A DNA stretch of 64,000 nt, from the NCBI GenBank assembly GCA_027886185.1, contig WOAB01000226.1, positions 3,720,001 to 3,784,000 on the forward strand, given 5' to 3'. Source of the stretch: Rheum nobile. Its lineage: Eukaryota; Streptophyta; Magnoliopsida; Caryophyllales; Polygonaceae. The notes under the pieces were generated by a model. It worked only from the letters and a program-made list of their open reading frames with translations. It searched no databases and had not been told where the DNA came from. Both the position numbers and the translations under genes were made by a program. Positions 20,353 through 30,890 of the stretch are shown here, piece after piece; positions within the stretch are counted from its first letter, which is position 1, and the number at the start of each line of letters is the position of its first letter.

Positions 20353-21105
20353 TGTTATGGAAGGGTATCTCGGTGATCAATATCTTGGATATAGATTGAA
20401 TCGTGTTTGGACACTTTCCAAAATCAATATTTCGACCCTATATTTATTGCCTCGGGTTACACGAAATCTGATCCGGGATAAGACAATCACACCTCCAATG
20501 ATTCAGGCAAATCAAAAGAGAACACTTGAAGTTTTTGGTTTTGTTCGGTTTGAGAGAGCGTAAAAACTCGTAACCCGAGACTTGCCCCAAACCCGCTCTT
20601 AAATAGAGCATCTGAAATTGGGCAGTTATGTGTCGGTTGGAGCAGTTGAAAAACCGGTATGGCAGTTTAGTTGGTTAAAAACCCGCCAAAACTGTCAAAA
20701 AACCGCGCCAGATGAACCGCACGGTTTGTCACAAACCGTGCACTTTACCTGAGACATGATCATCTGCCACACCGCACGGTTTGTGACAAACCGCATGGTT
20801 TGTCACAAACCGTGTACCTCAACTGAGAACCATGTGCATGGTTTGAGGCCATAGTGCACGGTTTGTTACAAACCATGCACTTCCTCTGGACTCCGGAAAT
20901 TACCTTTTCGGAGTCCGCCTCCGGAAATCACATTTTTGGTGTCCACCTTTTATACCCCGACATGTTTCATAACTCTGAGTCTGAAGCCATGCACCCGAGT
21001 TGTGCACTCCGCACCCCCGAAACTCGTCATGCGCCGAACGAACTCCTTAAGTCTCGAGCGAATCCCGATTACACCAAATGGCTGATGACACTAAAATCAC
21101 CAACA
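20353..21105 (-). repeat. 5' LTR of copia 2 (753 bp)
   Basis: It aligns with 15121-15811 with scattered substitutions and carries an extra segment (about 20853-20955) that includes another imperfect copy of the GCACGGTTTGT palindrome. Confidence 0.95.
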
Positions 21106-21110
21106 CAAGG

Positions 21111-21398
21111 TGGGTGAAATCGGTGGTTCGAGAGGAGTGGACAGCGGAGGTGTTCGATGTGGAGCTGATGAGGTACAACAACATTGAGGAGGAGATGGTT
21201 CAGTTGCTGCAGATAGCCATGGCTTGTGTTTATACAGTGCCGGATCAGAGGCCTTCCATGCCAGAAGTGCTCAGGATGATGGAGGACATGAACTGTGGCA
21301 GGCCCGGACGCTCGTCCGATGATCACTCTAAAGGATCTGACGGCCAGACGCCACCCTTGGAGTTGGAGAGGACGCCCACCTCTTCTGTCACACCTTAA
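21111..21398 (+). pseudogene. RLK exon 3, 3' piece (kinase C-terminus)
   Basis: It resumes the exon directly after the TSD: WVKSVVREEWTAEVFDVELM, EEEMVQLLQIAMACVYTVPD, QRPSMPEVLRMMEDM, ending TPTSSVTP with TAA at 21396. This is the conserved end of the LRR-III kinase domain (EW-AEVFDVELMR; DQRPSM) plus a short Ser/Pro tail, of normal length. The end is undamaged, so decay is concentrated upstream. Confidence 0.92.
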
Positions 21399-21725
21399 GT
21401 TACCAGTTTGCAAAAGTTGCAAGTGAATAGTCTGTTACTATCCAAGTTTGTGGTTTTAAGGCTAAATTGCGCTGTGGTGGGTACATAGGTGGCTATAGTG
21501 CGCCGTGATTTGAGAAGACCGGGAAAAAAAATCATACTCACTTGAAAATATATGGGTTGTTTTAAGGGAAAAAAGTAGTTTTCATTTATTATGATTTCTG
21601 TATTTTATGTTTTTATTAATTGTCAAATGGGTGGTTGTGTTTATTTAGTGAAAAAATGATTGTTTAGCTGGTGGAATTTTAGTTGGGTATTTGATTTTTT
21701 TAGGTTTCTAATAAAAATACTCGGT
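21399..21725. other. RLK 3' flank
   Basis: Probable 3' UTR and T-rich downstream DNA. No gene is supported. Confidence 0.4.
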
Positions 21726-21769
21726 TACTTTTCGGCACATAGGGAAAATTGTCTTTCAGCGCATAGGCT

Positions 21770-21892
21770 CCACACGTTACGTGTGGTTAGCATCCACACA
21801 TTACGTGTGATTAGCATCCACACATTACGTGTAGTTATGCGCTGAACATTACGTGTGGAGTTGATTGACACGTTACGTGTGGTGTTTTTGGT
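21770..21892. repeat. Cluster of ACGT(T/A)ACGT palindromes, left
   Basis: Five copies lie within 125 bp. The first (21770-21786), CCACACGTTACGTGTGG, is a perfect odd palindrome of 8+1+8; the others differ by one to a few bases. The same motif recurs at 23.13-23.76 kb, on the other side of the GRF ORF. Confidence 0.9.
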
Positions 21893-22356
21893 ATATTATA
21901 TATTGTGTATGAATCATATTATTGTTTATTTTTAGTATTTATTTGTGTTTCAAAGTTGTGTATGAATCATGTTATAATATTGTGTATGAATCATACTATT
22001 ATTTCTAAATAAGCATTAGGGGAGGGTTACCCCCATTTTGTTGCCCAACTTTTATCTAATCTTTATAAAAAAAAACAATACAAAATAATCAACCTAGAAG
22101 ATAAAACAAATTGTTCATTACGCTGATTGACTACACAACCACATTGAGCACACAATACAGGAAATAATACAAGTTGATCATAAACTTAGAAAAAATAAGA
22201 GAACATATATGGTTTGTTGCTTTAGCGTTTGAAGAAATTAAGATAGTCTATGGTAAACGTTCGCTTCATATGATATCTCTGTTTTGCTAAATTTGCTTGC
22301 TCCCTACAAAGGTTGATAGTACATGAACAACATTACACAAAAGATACGACATTAAT

Positions 22357-22829
22357 CACCTACGATGTATACCATTTAGTAGTTTGAGATTATACCTACG
22401 AATGTTATCAAAATCTTTAAGAAGATCTTGATTTTGCTTTACAAGATCTTGATTCTCCTTAACAAGATCTTATTTTTCCTGCCATTGTTGTCGAATAACC
22501 GCATGTGCCCTGTCCTCGTAGATTGGATCAATCCACTCCCTGAAACAACACCCCAGTTCTGGGCATCCCCAATACCTCCTTCCGTAGTTCCACTGCAAAT
22601 CCCAACTTCGGACAACAGCTTTCAAATTACAATAGCATAGCCTATCTGCGTTTGTTGATGGTTTGGATGAAGATGCCATTATTTGTTGTAGTGTTTGGTT
22701 TCCTACAAATATCATGAATCCATTAATATAAAAAATTAGGGTTAATAAATCGATAGAAATTGGAAGAAGATGCTTACCCAAAAATGTATCTTCAAGCATC
22801 GCTTGTGTTGGAATTGTTGTAGTGAACAA
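22357..22829 (-). pseudogene. GRF-type zinc-finger protein, likely transposon-encoded
   Basis: On the minus strand, MASSSKPSTN starts at 22679 and is followed by a GRF-type zinc finger: CYCNLKAVVRSW, YGRRYWGCPELGCCFREWID. The family binds nucleic acid through a CxC...C...C zinc site ahead of WID. An upstream segment (MLEDTFLG at about 22800, then a possible GTAAGC...TTTGTAG intron) could add a first exon. After QWQEK a TAA at about 22470 stops the frame, but the same frame continues with two LVK(E/Q)NQD heptad-like repeats to a stop near 22358, as in family members that carry a coiled coil after the finger. It is divergent to the FAR1-like gene and lies between two clusters of the same palindrome, suggesting one element. 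Confidence 0.65.
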
Positions 22830-22973
22830 ACAATCATAATGCTTCTTATATAGTGAAAAGGCAATGTGTTTGACAGCTAATAACCAGCCTCAAAAAGAAG
22901 AAATTTGATTGACAGCTAATAACCAACTATAGTGTATAGCTGTATACAGCTGTAGTCATGAGTCTTTTATACT

Positions 22974-22974
22974 A

Positions 22975-23007
<33 letters not shown>

Positions 23008-23110
23008 ACCTTAACCCTAAACCATAAACCTTAAATCATAAATACTAAATCCTAAATACTAAATTCTAAAACCTTAAATAGTAAACTCCGACCATAAACC
23101 CTAAACCCTT
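22974..23110. repeat. Interstitial telomere-like repeats
   Basis: Perfect and degenerate CCCTAAA and CCCTAA units (AAACCCTAACCCTAAACCC and decayed ACTAAATCCTAAATACTAAA) run for about 130 bp between the GRF ORF and the FAR1-like gene. Confidence 0.85.
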
Positions 23111-23126
23111 AAGGGGAAAAGAAGCA

Positions 23127-23760
23127 ACACGTTACGTGTATTAGAGGCCCACACGTTACGTGTGGTTTCGTCTGTTGTAAAACGCATTGAATTACCCGTC
23201 TTGTCCCCACCTAACTGAATTAATGGACCCCTCTTCTTCATCTTCACCGGCTAACCACAATTTCGAGCTTAATACTTCATTTCAAACAATAAAAAAATTG
23301 TGTTTTACACTCTCATTTTTTGTAAAAAAAAATGGACAACATGAACAACAATGATTATTGGAACAACAATGTCGAAGAGGATCCACATCCGAATGAGGTA
23401 ATTTCCGTTATTTAAAGTTAAAGTTCTCATTTTTTATTTTGGACATGTTCAAAGTTTTGAGCTTTAGTTGTTTAGGTTTTAGAAAACTAAACATAATATT
23501 TGTTGTTTAGGGTTTCACATGCTAGATTTTGTAAGTTTTGAACTTGACAATTCTCATTTAATCTAATACATTTTGAGGGATACATGTGTAAGAAAAGGAG
23601 ATGTTCGTTACATTGAAGAACAGTTTAACATGTTATGTGTGGGATGTTCCACACGTAACGTGTGGAACATGTGCCAGATGGTTTAGGGTTCACACGTTAC
23701 GTGTGGTGATGTTTCACATGTTACGTGTGGAGCTGTTTCACACGTAACGTGTGAAACGTA
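23127..23760. repeat. Cluster of ACGT(T/A)ACGT palindromes, right
   Basis: Seven copies: about 23129, 23151, 23628, 23648, 23691, 23708 and 23730. The copy at 23648 is TCCACACGTAACGTGTGGA, a perfect odd palindrome, and that at 23730 is TTTCACACGTAACGTGTGAA. Several lie inside the first intron of the transposase gene. Confidence 0.9.
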
Positions 23761-25345
23761 ACCAATATCTGGTTGTTTATGTCCCTTCTGTAAAATGGCA
23801 CGGTTTAGTGCACGGTTTGTCACAAACCGTGCCATTTAGCAGAATCTGTTTTCTTAAAGAGAATTATGGTTTCACAGTTGATAATTAGTTCACTGCTTGA
23901 TGAGATGATTCCATGTGTATGCAGGCGAACTATTATTTGTACGAGGGGTTAAACAATATTTCCCTCGATGACTGGAGCACCCCACAAAAAACATTTTTTG
24001 TTTGGGAAACACCTCATCAACCGCTGCCGGAATGGAACACATCATCTGAGTGTAAAACACCAGATGAGATACCATCCTTCTCACTTGGATCATTTGACTA
24101 TAGTGTTCCGCCTCCAGAAACATCTTTATCTCATGCTACCCCACAATTTTGTTTTCCATCCCTACACACACAGCCTCAGTTTAGTGTACCACCAGAAGAG
24201 AATGTTTTCGTTTCTGCTGATTATTCAAAGTTCTTCACAATTGATCAAATATGGGAGTCCAGAGAAGAAGCATTTATGTGGGCGCGGGAGACTGTTATGT
24301 GTCACAAATTCTGCATCAAAAAGTGGAGGAATAAACCTTCCACGTATACAACCCTTGGGGGGACTTGGTTACAGTGCAACAGGCATGGACAAAACGTGCC
24401 TAAACAAGCTGACCAAGTGAGAGACATCACAAGGTCGAAGAAGTGTGGGTGTCCCTTCATGTTGAGGCTGAAAGAAGGGCCGAAGGGATCATGGAAGATC
24501 AGTGTACAACATGAAACTCACAATCATGTGATAAACGAGAATTTGTATGGTCATGCATTAGCTGGGCGACCAAACGCTGAAGAGAAGGAGATTACTAGGG
24601 TGATGACAGTCAATCATTGCAAGCCTCAAAAGATTCATACTACAATCAGGTCGTCCCCAGGAAACTTGACCAAGATGAAGCAAGTGTACAACATCATGCA
24701 TGAGATACGAAAGAAGGGCATGGAACGAAGAACAGTTGTGCAACAGTTCTTCTATGAGTGCAATGAGAAGGGATACTTCGTGGAGCATAGATTCAATAAG
24801 GAGACCAACAAGATAACAGATATCTTCTTCGCAAGCCCGAACCAGTTGTCGTTGCTGAAGGCATTTCTGTACATTGTGTTTCTGAACTCTACATACGCAA
24901 CTAACTGGTTAGTAACACACATATCTATTATATTCTTCACTTGTTCATGTGATCATTAGCATGCCATAGCATATCATTATGTGTACAGTTACAATTTGCC
25001 CTTCCTTGAAATTATCGGCATCACATCTGTTTGGAAAAACTACAATATTGTCGGGGCGTTTCTGGAGCATGAGGACGAAGAGAGTTACAAGTGGGCCATA
25101 GAACAACTGTCAAAAATGTCTGTCAAGGTGCAACGAGCACCCACATGTTTGGTCACTGATCGGGAGAAGGCGTTGATGAATGCCTTAGAGAAACAGTTTC
25201 CAGAAGCAAAATTCCTTCTATGTAGGCGGCATGTGAGGAAGAATATTTAAGACTTCGCGAAGAAGGCCATGGACAAGTTTAGAGGCACAACGTTTTCCAA
25301 CGACTGCATAAAACTCTTCAAGGAAACGGCCATAGAAGGGTATGA
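23333..25345 (+). pseudogene. FAR1-like / MULE transposase, broken
   Basis: This is a Mutator-like transposase of the FAR1/FHY3-related type. Probable exon 1 is 23333-23397 (MDNMNNNDYW...EDPHPNE, then a GTAATT donor). Exon 2 starts at about 23925 after GTATGCAG and ends at 24907 (GTTAGT donor). Exon 3 starts at 24989 after GTGTACAG, giving a continuous STYATN-C-YNLPFLEIIG. A FAR1 DNA-binding-like region is at about 24230-24520 (ESREEAFMWAR, CDHxxx-type GGTWLQCNRHG, KKCGCPFMLRLK, HNH). The MULE domain follows: LNSTYATN, AFLEHEDEESYKWAIEQL, CLVTDREKALMNAL, CRRHVRKNI. The first catalytic Asp (normally D in DSTYKTN) is Asn here. A TAA at 25248 stops the frame, similarity continues to about 25345, and the rest of the domain is absent. 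Confidence 0.8.
23810..23832. repeat. 23-bp palindrome identical to the copia 2 LTR palindrome
   Basis: The same 11-bp arm GCACGGTTTGT, centre C and inverted arm as at 15574-15596 and 20719-20741. It is outside any copia sequence, in intron 1 of the FAR1-like gene. Confidence 0.95.
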
Positions 25346-25617
25346 AGCAATAAACATCTACTTAATTTTTTTATTTATTTAAATATTATTAATTAAACAA
25401 CATTTAAATTATCCTAGTATATATAATATATAATTTAGATGAGATGTTTATGATTAAATTGAATTTTAAACCTAGAAAAAAAAATCGACATAATAAAATG
25501 AATTATGTAATCCCTTAAAACAATTTAAATAATTAGATTATAAATTTTAACAACGTAGATAAGAGTTCTAAGTTCACTAATTAATATATTCTCTAATGGC
25601 TACAATTTTGATATATC
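25346..25617. other. AT-rich DNA
   Basis: No gene or repeat structure was recognised between the broken transposase and the gypsy insertion. It may be the remains of the MULE 3' part. Confidence 0.4.
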
Positions 25618-25622
25618 GATTA
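25618..25622. repeat. TSD of gypsy 1 (GATTA, left copy)
   Basis: GATTA flanks the element here and at 33708-33712. Confidence 0.95.
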
Positions 25623-27960
25623 TGTAACACCCCCAAATATTCCCTTGGAAAGGCATTACCGCCAGTGACCTCAGACGTTCTGTCCGATGTCACCCCAGGC
25701 TTTACCAGTTGATATAAATCATCAAACAACAATTATGATACAAAATATCATAACTTTCATTTAAACCAAAGTCTCGGAATTTCAACAAAATTCCTAATAC
25801 ATCAGAAATACAACGGAAGACTTAATACAAACATATTTAACACAACGGAAGTCTTTAAAATAACAACAAAAGGGTCTTGATCGCAATGATCACCCGCCAA
25901 GGATCTCAACCTGAATAAACTTGTCAAAACACCGTTTGCTTCTATAGTCGTTCTAGCCTTCACGGGATGGCAACTTATCTGATGTGCCGAATCGAACGGA
26001 TGACACCAGCCAACCATGCAGAGAACAATTACGGTTGGTTAATCTAATGAAAGACTACGCAAGGGTACAAAGCAGAGTGGTTCGAAGTAGTTGTATTAGG
26101 TTAGACTCATCGCTCCTCGAATCACAACCGATAACGATAGTCAACCACCATACTTCTACTGAATATATGAAAAGGCATGATCAAGAGAAGATTCTGGAGA
26201 CCGAGTCTCACAGCAATCAATCCCAAAAGAAGACTCCAACGAAATGAGCCTTATCGGAAACATGACAAATGTTGGGAAATATTAATTAATCACAGTATCG
26301 CATACGAGCGATTTAAAAGTTAAGACGAATTTTCCTAGCTGCACTATCGCCTAGCTGCACTACTCGCCCAAGGGTATATTAATTATGTGCGACAACGGCA
26401 CTTATCTCATTAAATTCCAAAACACACATCACGTTATAAGCTTTTAGATATATGTTTCGTCATGAGGGACATATATCGAAGGGAATCCTTCCCAAGGTTT
26501 GTGACACTAGCTAAGTGCACCACCTCTATACTCGGATAGAGGACGATCATGATCCGCAAGTTAGTGTCAGGGTCTCCGATGCCCTCTCAACCAATAATTA
26601 TCAAGAAACGACTGGACCTCAACGAATCCAACGTTCCTAACTACTAGTGCTAACTAAACAGTTCAACACAGCAATAAATCACATCAAAGCCATCAAGGCC
26701 CACATCTACAATATATATCTATAATAGCGTTGTTCTAGCAGAATATACAACCTATTATAATATCATCTTTTAATCAATTATTAACAAAGTTGTTCCCAAC
26801 GAACACTAAATCAGTAAATCATCCCAAATTAATTAACAACTAAACAATTGATAATTAATTGAAATATGGAATGATGAGAAAGAGCGAACCGCCACTTGCC
26901 TTAAATCCGCAGAAGCTTAAAGACGACGATGGGATTTCCGGGCTCGAAACAGGGACAGATCTGGCAACACAGATTCCTTCGGATCGACCCATAAAGAAAT
27001 CCTAAGTTAGATTCGATAAACACGAGTACAAATCTAAAGAATAACGAAAGGAATCGAAAGGAACGAAGCCCGATCGAAAGCCACAAAAGCCAAGGCCGAA
27101 ACAGACCAAGGGTCACTGGGCGGCGGGCGCCGCTGTTCGTGGCGGCGGTCACCTCCTGCCTTAAGGCGGGCGCCGCTACGAACTGCACAGAAAATGCGAG
27201 AAGAAAATCTCACCGGCGACGTTCGATTTGCTACTCCTTAGCCTTGCTTTGGATTCTAAGCTTCTAAGGGCTTCCAAAGCTTCACTTTGCAACCACCAAA
27301 TAACACCAACGAAGCTCAGACGAGAGCTCGAAAACAATTCCGGCGACAAGCTCAAAACTCCGGCGAGTGATTTGGGAGAGATTGAGATCGGTTTTGTGCT
27401 TCAATTCAGCTCTCAATCTCCTCCTTAAATAGCCAGCACCAGGGGAGACAACAAGGGGCACATGGATGGCCAAGATCGGAGGTCTCCCAATCGCCGGCAA
27501 CGTAGAGGCTAGGCCTCTGACAACCTGCAACATTGGCGGTGGTCGCCGATGTCGACATGGGGTCGCCGCCCATTTTGTGCCTGGAAGCGGTCACTGCTTT
27601 CCGGCGGCGGTCGCTACTTTTAGAGCCACTTGGCCACTTGGCCACTTGGCCAGATGAGGATGACGATGACGTCGACTAGTTGGCGGCGGTCGCCGCTTGC
27701 CTTACGGCAGTCGCCGCCAAGGCCATTTTTTCATCCGTTGTAACTTGGAACAACTTGGCCTTAGCCCCGGATAAAAATAATCGTACACGAATGAGTATTA
27801 AGTCCCAAAATACGTCGAAATGTATTTTATTTCACTTAGAAAAATTATTACAGAGATCAAACATATTACCGAATGTCTAAACTTCTCTGAAATAAATTCG
27901 ACGTGTAATACGGGAGTTGGAAAAATTCCAAATTATCCTTATAAAATGAGGGATATTACA
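25623..27960 (-). repeat. 3' LTR of gypsy 1
   Basis: TGTAACACCCCCAAATATTC at the left, ...GGGATATTACA at the right. It contains GC-rich GGCGGTCGCCGC-type repeats at about 27110-27180 and 27530-27720. It lacks a ~24-bp GC-rich copy found in the partner LTR near 32863-32890. Confidence 0.95.
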
Positions 27961-27967
27961 TTACCTC

Positions 27968-28790
27968 CCCCTTAGAAGAAGTTTCGACCCCGAAACTTGA
28001 CTATTCTAGGCCGAAAACAACTTGGGAAAATGTCTAAGCATATCCGCCTCAGTTTCCCAAATTTCCCAAGTAACCTCAGTCAGACTGCGCACCTCATTCA
28101 CATTCTGAGGCCGCTTCCAATTAGCTACCGCTCCAATCTTTTGGGGATCAATCATAAGCCTATCTTCACTGATCACATGGCCTAAGAAGGTCATTACCTT
28201 GATCCAAAAGTCACATTTAGACAACTTCGCATATAGTTGACTTGTCTAAGGACTGACCCCCATGAGCCTCCTTGCTCAGGAAATAGATCAAAATACCACC
28301 GATGAAGACCACCATGAACTTATCCAAGTACTGGCGAAAACATCGATTCACCAAGTCCATGAAAACTACTGGAGCATTGGTGACTACGAACTCGTAGTGA
28401 CCATATCTCATCCGGAAAGCAATCCTCGGAATATCTTCCTTACGAGTCCTGAGTTGGTGATAACCAAACCTCAGATCGATTTTGGAAAAGACTATTGCTC
28501 CTTGCAATTGATCCAACAGATCATCAATCCTTAACAATGAATATTTATTCTTGATCGTGACTTTATTCAACTCTCGTCAATTGATACACAGTCGAAACGA
28601 TCCATCTTTCCTCTTGACAAACAGAACCGAAGCACCCCAAGGCGATGCACTCGGCCTTATATAATCCTTGTCAAGAAAATTCTCGAGCTGCTTCTTCAAC
28701 TCTTGCATCTCAATCAGGAGTCATCCGGTATGGTGCCTCCGAAATCGGCGCGGTACTAGGCTCAAAATCAATTATAAACTCCACGTCATG
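27968..28790 (-). pseudogene. Gypsy 1 pol relic: RT joined to C-terminal tail
   Basis: On the minus strand, an RT fragment (MNKVTIKNKYSLLRIDDLLD, VFSKIDLRFGYHQLR, IPRIAFRMRYGHYEFVV; 28570-28217) runs with a frameshift into FLGHVISEDRLMIDPQKIGA and VNEVRSLTEVTWE. It then passes directly into the pol C-terminus (TEADMLRHFPKLFSA). RNase H and integrase are absent, so one internal deletion removed about 1.5 kb relative to gypsy 2. The RT active-site region reads FIGGILIYF instead of a (Y/F)xDD motif, so it is inactive. Confidence 0.85.
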
Positions 28791-29560
28791 ATACGGGGTA
28801 ACTGGAAATCTCTTCCGGAAAGACATCCGGAAACTCACTAATCACAAGAATATCAAGAATTGATGGTTCATCTTTCATGGGCGGATCCAGGTAGCAAAGG
28901 TACTCGACACAACCTTGTCAAAGTAGCTTAAACGCAGCCATCACCTTGATGAGCCTGCCGTTATCAGCGTCATTCCAACCCTTGAATTTGCACACACACT
29001 GGCCCCCAGATGACACTGTCACAGTTCTTGAACTAAATCGATGACCGCCCCATGACGCGTCAGCTAATCCATACCGAGAAATTATCGTATGGATCCATGG
29101 CTAATCAAATTAAATCTGCCTCGAACTCCTTACCCTAAATGGTAATCGGAATTTCCAAAAGGCGCTTGGTTCCAACTAAATGGTCACCATCTTGGACCAG
29201 CCCACTACATGGTTCACAGACGGCCCACTAGTGGCTCCGAGCCCAGGCCCAACCATTTCCAGCGTCCACTGTTGCCATGAGCCGCTGTCCATCCATCTCA
29301 ACCCATCCTTGGTGGCTCCACCTAATTAATAGGCAGTTATCTCCAAGCGGTTGTTGGTGAGTCTCGAACACGAGACCTCATCCCATACCAAGCAATGAAA
29401 CACTAACTTGGTATAAACCAAAGGTTCATATATAAGAAGAGTTACAACAAATGGTTCACAATCTCGTTGCACACACAACTTAACTTACTACACAGCTATC
29501 CAAAACGAAAGACTGGGTAACACCTAAATCAACAACATACCAACAAAAGGTATAAACACT
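28791..29560 (-). other. Non-coding spacer between gag and RT of gypsy 1
   Basis: This is homologous to 38140-38670 of gypsy 2 but has no open frame. It includes TGGTGAGTCTCGAACACGAG (29355-29374), a phrase that looks like the tRNA-derived part of a short element, and it occupies the place where protease should be. Confidence 0.7.
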
Positions 29561-30890
29561 TTAAGCATATGGAGCATCGGGTCCATCCGCCTCACGCATC
29601 TCGTAAAGGCGTTGACCTTGACTCCCAGAAGCCACTGGGGCTTTTCCCTTGTTCTGTGCAGCTGTCTGCATCGAAGGACTAGGAGCTTCCACCGGACTGA
29701 ACCTGGGTCGGTTGTTCTGATTAACAGACCCTTGCCGTGACTCCGCTCCTTCCTGCTTTCCCTGCCAACAGAACCTCTGCAAATGTCCTTCCCTTCCACA
29801 ACCAAAACACGTCTTCCTTTCCTTCTGACACACAAAGCTTTTGTGCCCAGTTACACCACAATTGTGACATTGGATCGGACTCTTGCCCTGACCCGACTGC
29901 CGTGTTGACCCTCCTTGAGTCATATCCGTCTTTACTCGGCCAGACTTGGCAAAATCAGATGGTGGCGCAGGACGTTTAAATCCACTTGCTTGAGGCTGGT
30001 TCTGCACCTGCCTCTGGCTATTACGCTTCTTGGTCGACACCTCCAGAGTCACCTCCAACTTATAGACTGCATCCACGTACTGCTCCAAAAGTAGAGCATC
30101 CGTGACGCATCATCCATGGCTTAATATCTAGGCTCATCCATTCATGGAAGTACCAGATCTTCTGCTCCTCGCTGGACACATCTTGCCCAGCGTATTGCAA
30201 CAAGTGATTGAACTTGGTTTCTAGCTCAGTCACTTTTAATCCCTCCATCTTTGGATAGAGGAATTCCTTATGCTTTTCTTCCCTCATAGCTCGAGAGAAG
30301 AAACGATCAGTCATTTTAGCTTTGAACATTCCCCAGTTCAAATCAACATGATCAGCTAGACCGGTGTTCTCCCACCATTCGCTAGCATCTTCCTTCAATT
30401 GAAGGGAAGCAATGTGCACTTTCTCCGCTTCTGTGCACTAAACATTACGAAATAACCGTTCCATATGTGAGAACCAATGAGCCACTCTGACTGGCTCTCC
30501 TTTTCCATCATAGTTGTCAGGCCTCATAGAGTTAATGGCCTTTAGGGCTCAGCCATAATCACCTCTATTCCTGACTGCCTCTTCACGGTGTACATGGACA
30601 TATTGTTCCTCAAGCCTAGGAACTACTGGAGGAATTGGCACAGCCTGTGTCTGAGGTGCGTTTGGTCGCATTATATCTGTAAATGCTTGCATAACGATTC
30701 CCCTTATTGCTTCAACTGCTGCTGCATCAAATACCACTAGAGCGTCGGCCTGAGCTTGGCCATTGCCCTCTGGATTATTGTGAGAAACAGACTCGTGTTC
30801 CTCCACATGATTCGCAACATTCCTCACGTTTGGCCTGGGGTCATTACTCGGCCCAGCACCAGCACGGATAGTGTTCCTCGTGTTCACCAT
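29561..30890 (-). pseudogene. Gypsy 1 gag, broken
   Basis: Start MVNTRNTIRAGAG at 30890. The retrotransposon gag domain is seen as VAHWFSHMERLFRN (around 30470), VHIASLQLKEDASEWW and EEKHKEFLYPKMEGLKVTEL, followed by two zinc knuckles (CHNCGVTGHKSFVC and CFGCGREGHLQRFC, about 29790-29860) and a Pro/Ser-rich end. Breaks: a TGA at 30549 (after GDYG), a TAG just before CTEAEK (about 30440), and a one-base insertion near 30095 that shifts the frame ahead of EQYVDAVYKLEV. Gag normally coats the RNA in the particle; here it cannot be made in full. Confidence 0.9.

Larger units (their letters stand above)
15121..21105 (-). mobile_element. Complete Ty1/copia LTR retrotransposon 2 (minus strand)
   Basis: This 5985-bp element has LTRs of 691 and 753 bp, TG...CA ends and a CAAGG TSD, and lies inside RLK exon 3 in antisense orientation. 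The coding region (20323 down to 16340) has a complete copia domain set but two nonsense codons. The purine tract next to the 3' LTR (complement of TTCCTCCCCCATTTTAG at 15812-15828) confirms orientation. Confidence 0.95.

Noticed and set aside
26901..27645. Small ORFs in the gypsy 1 LTR (also 32643-33357)
   Set aside because: Repeated in both LTRs, open on both strands, GC-rich repeats, no domain.
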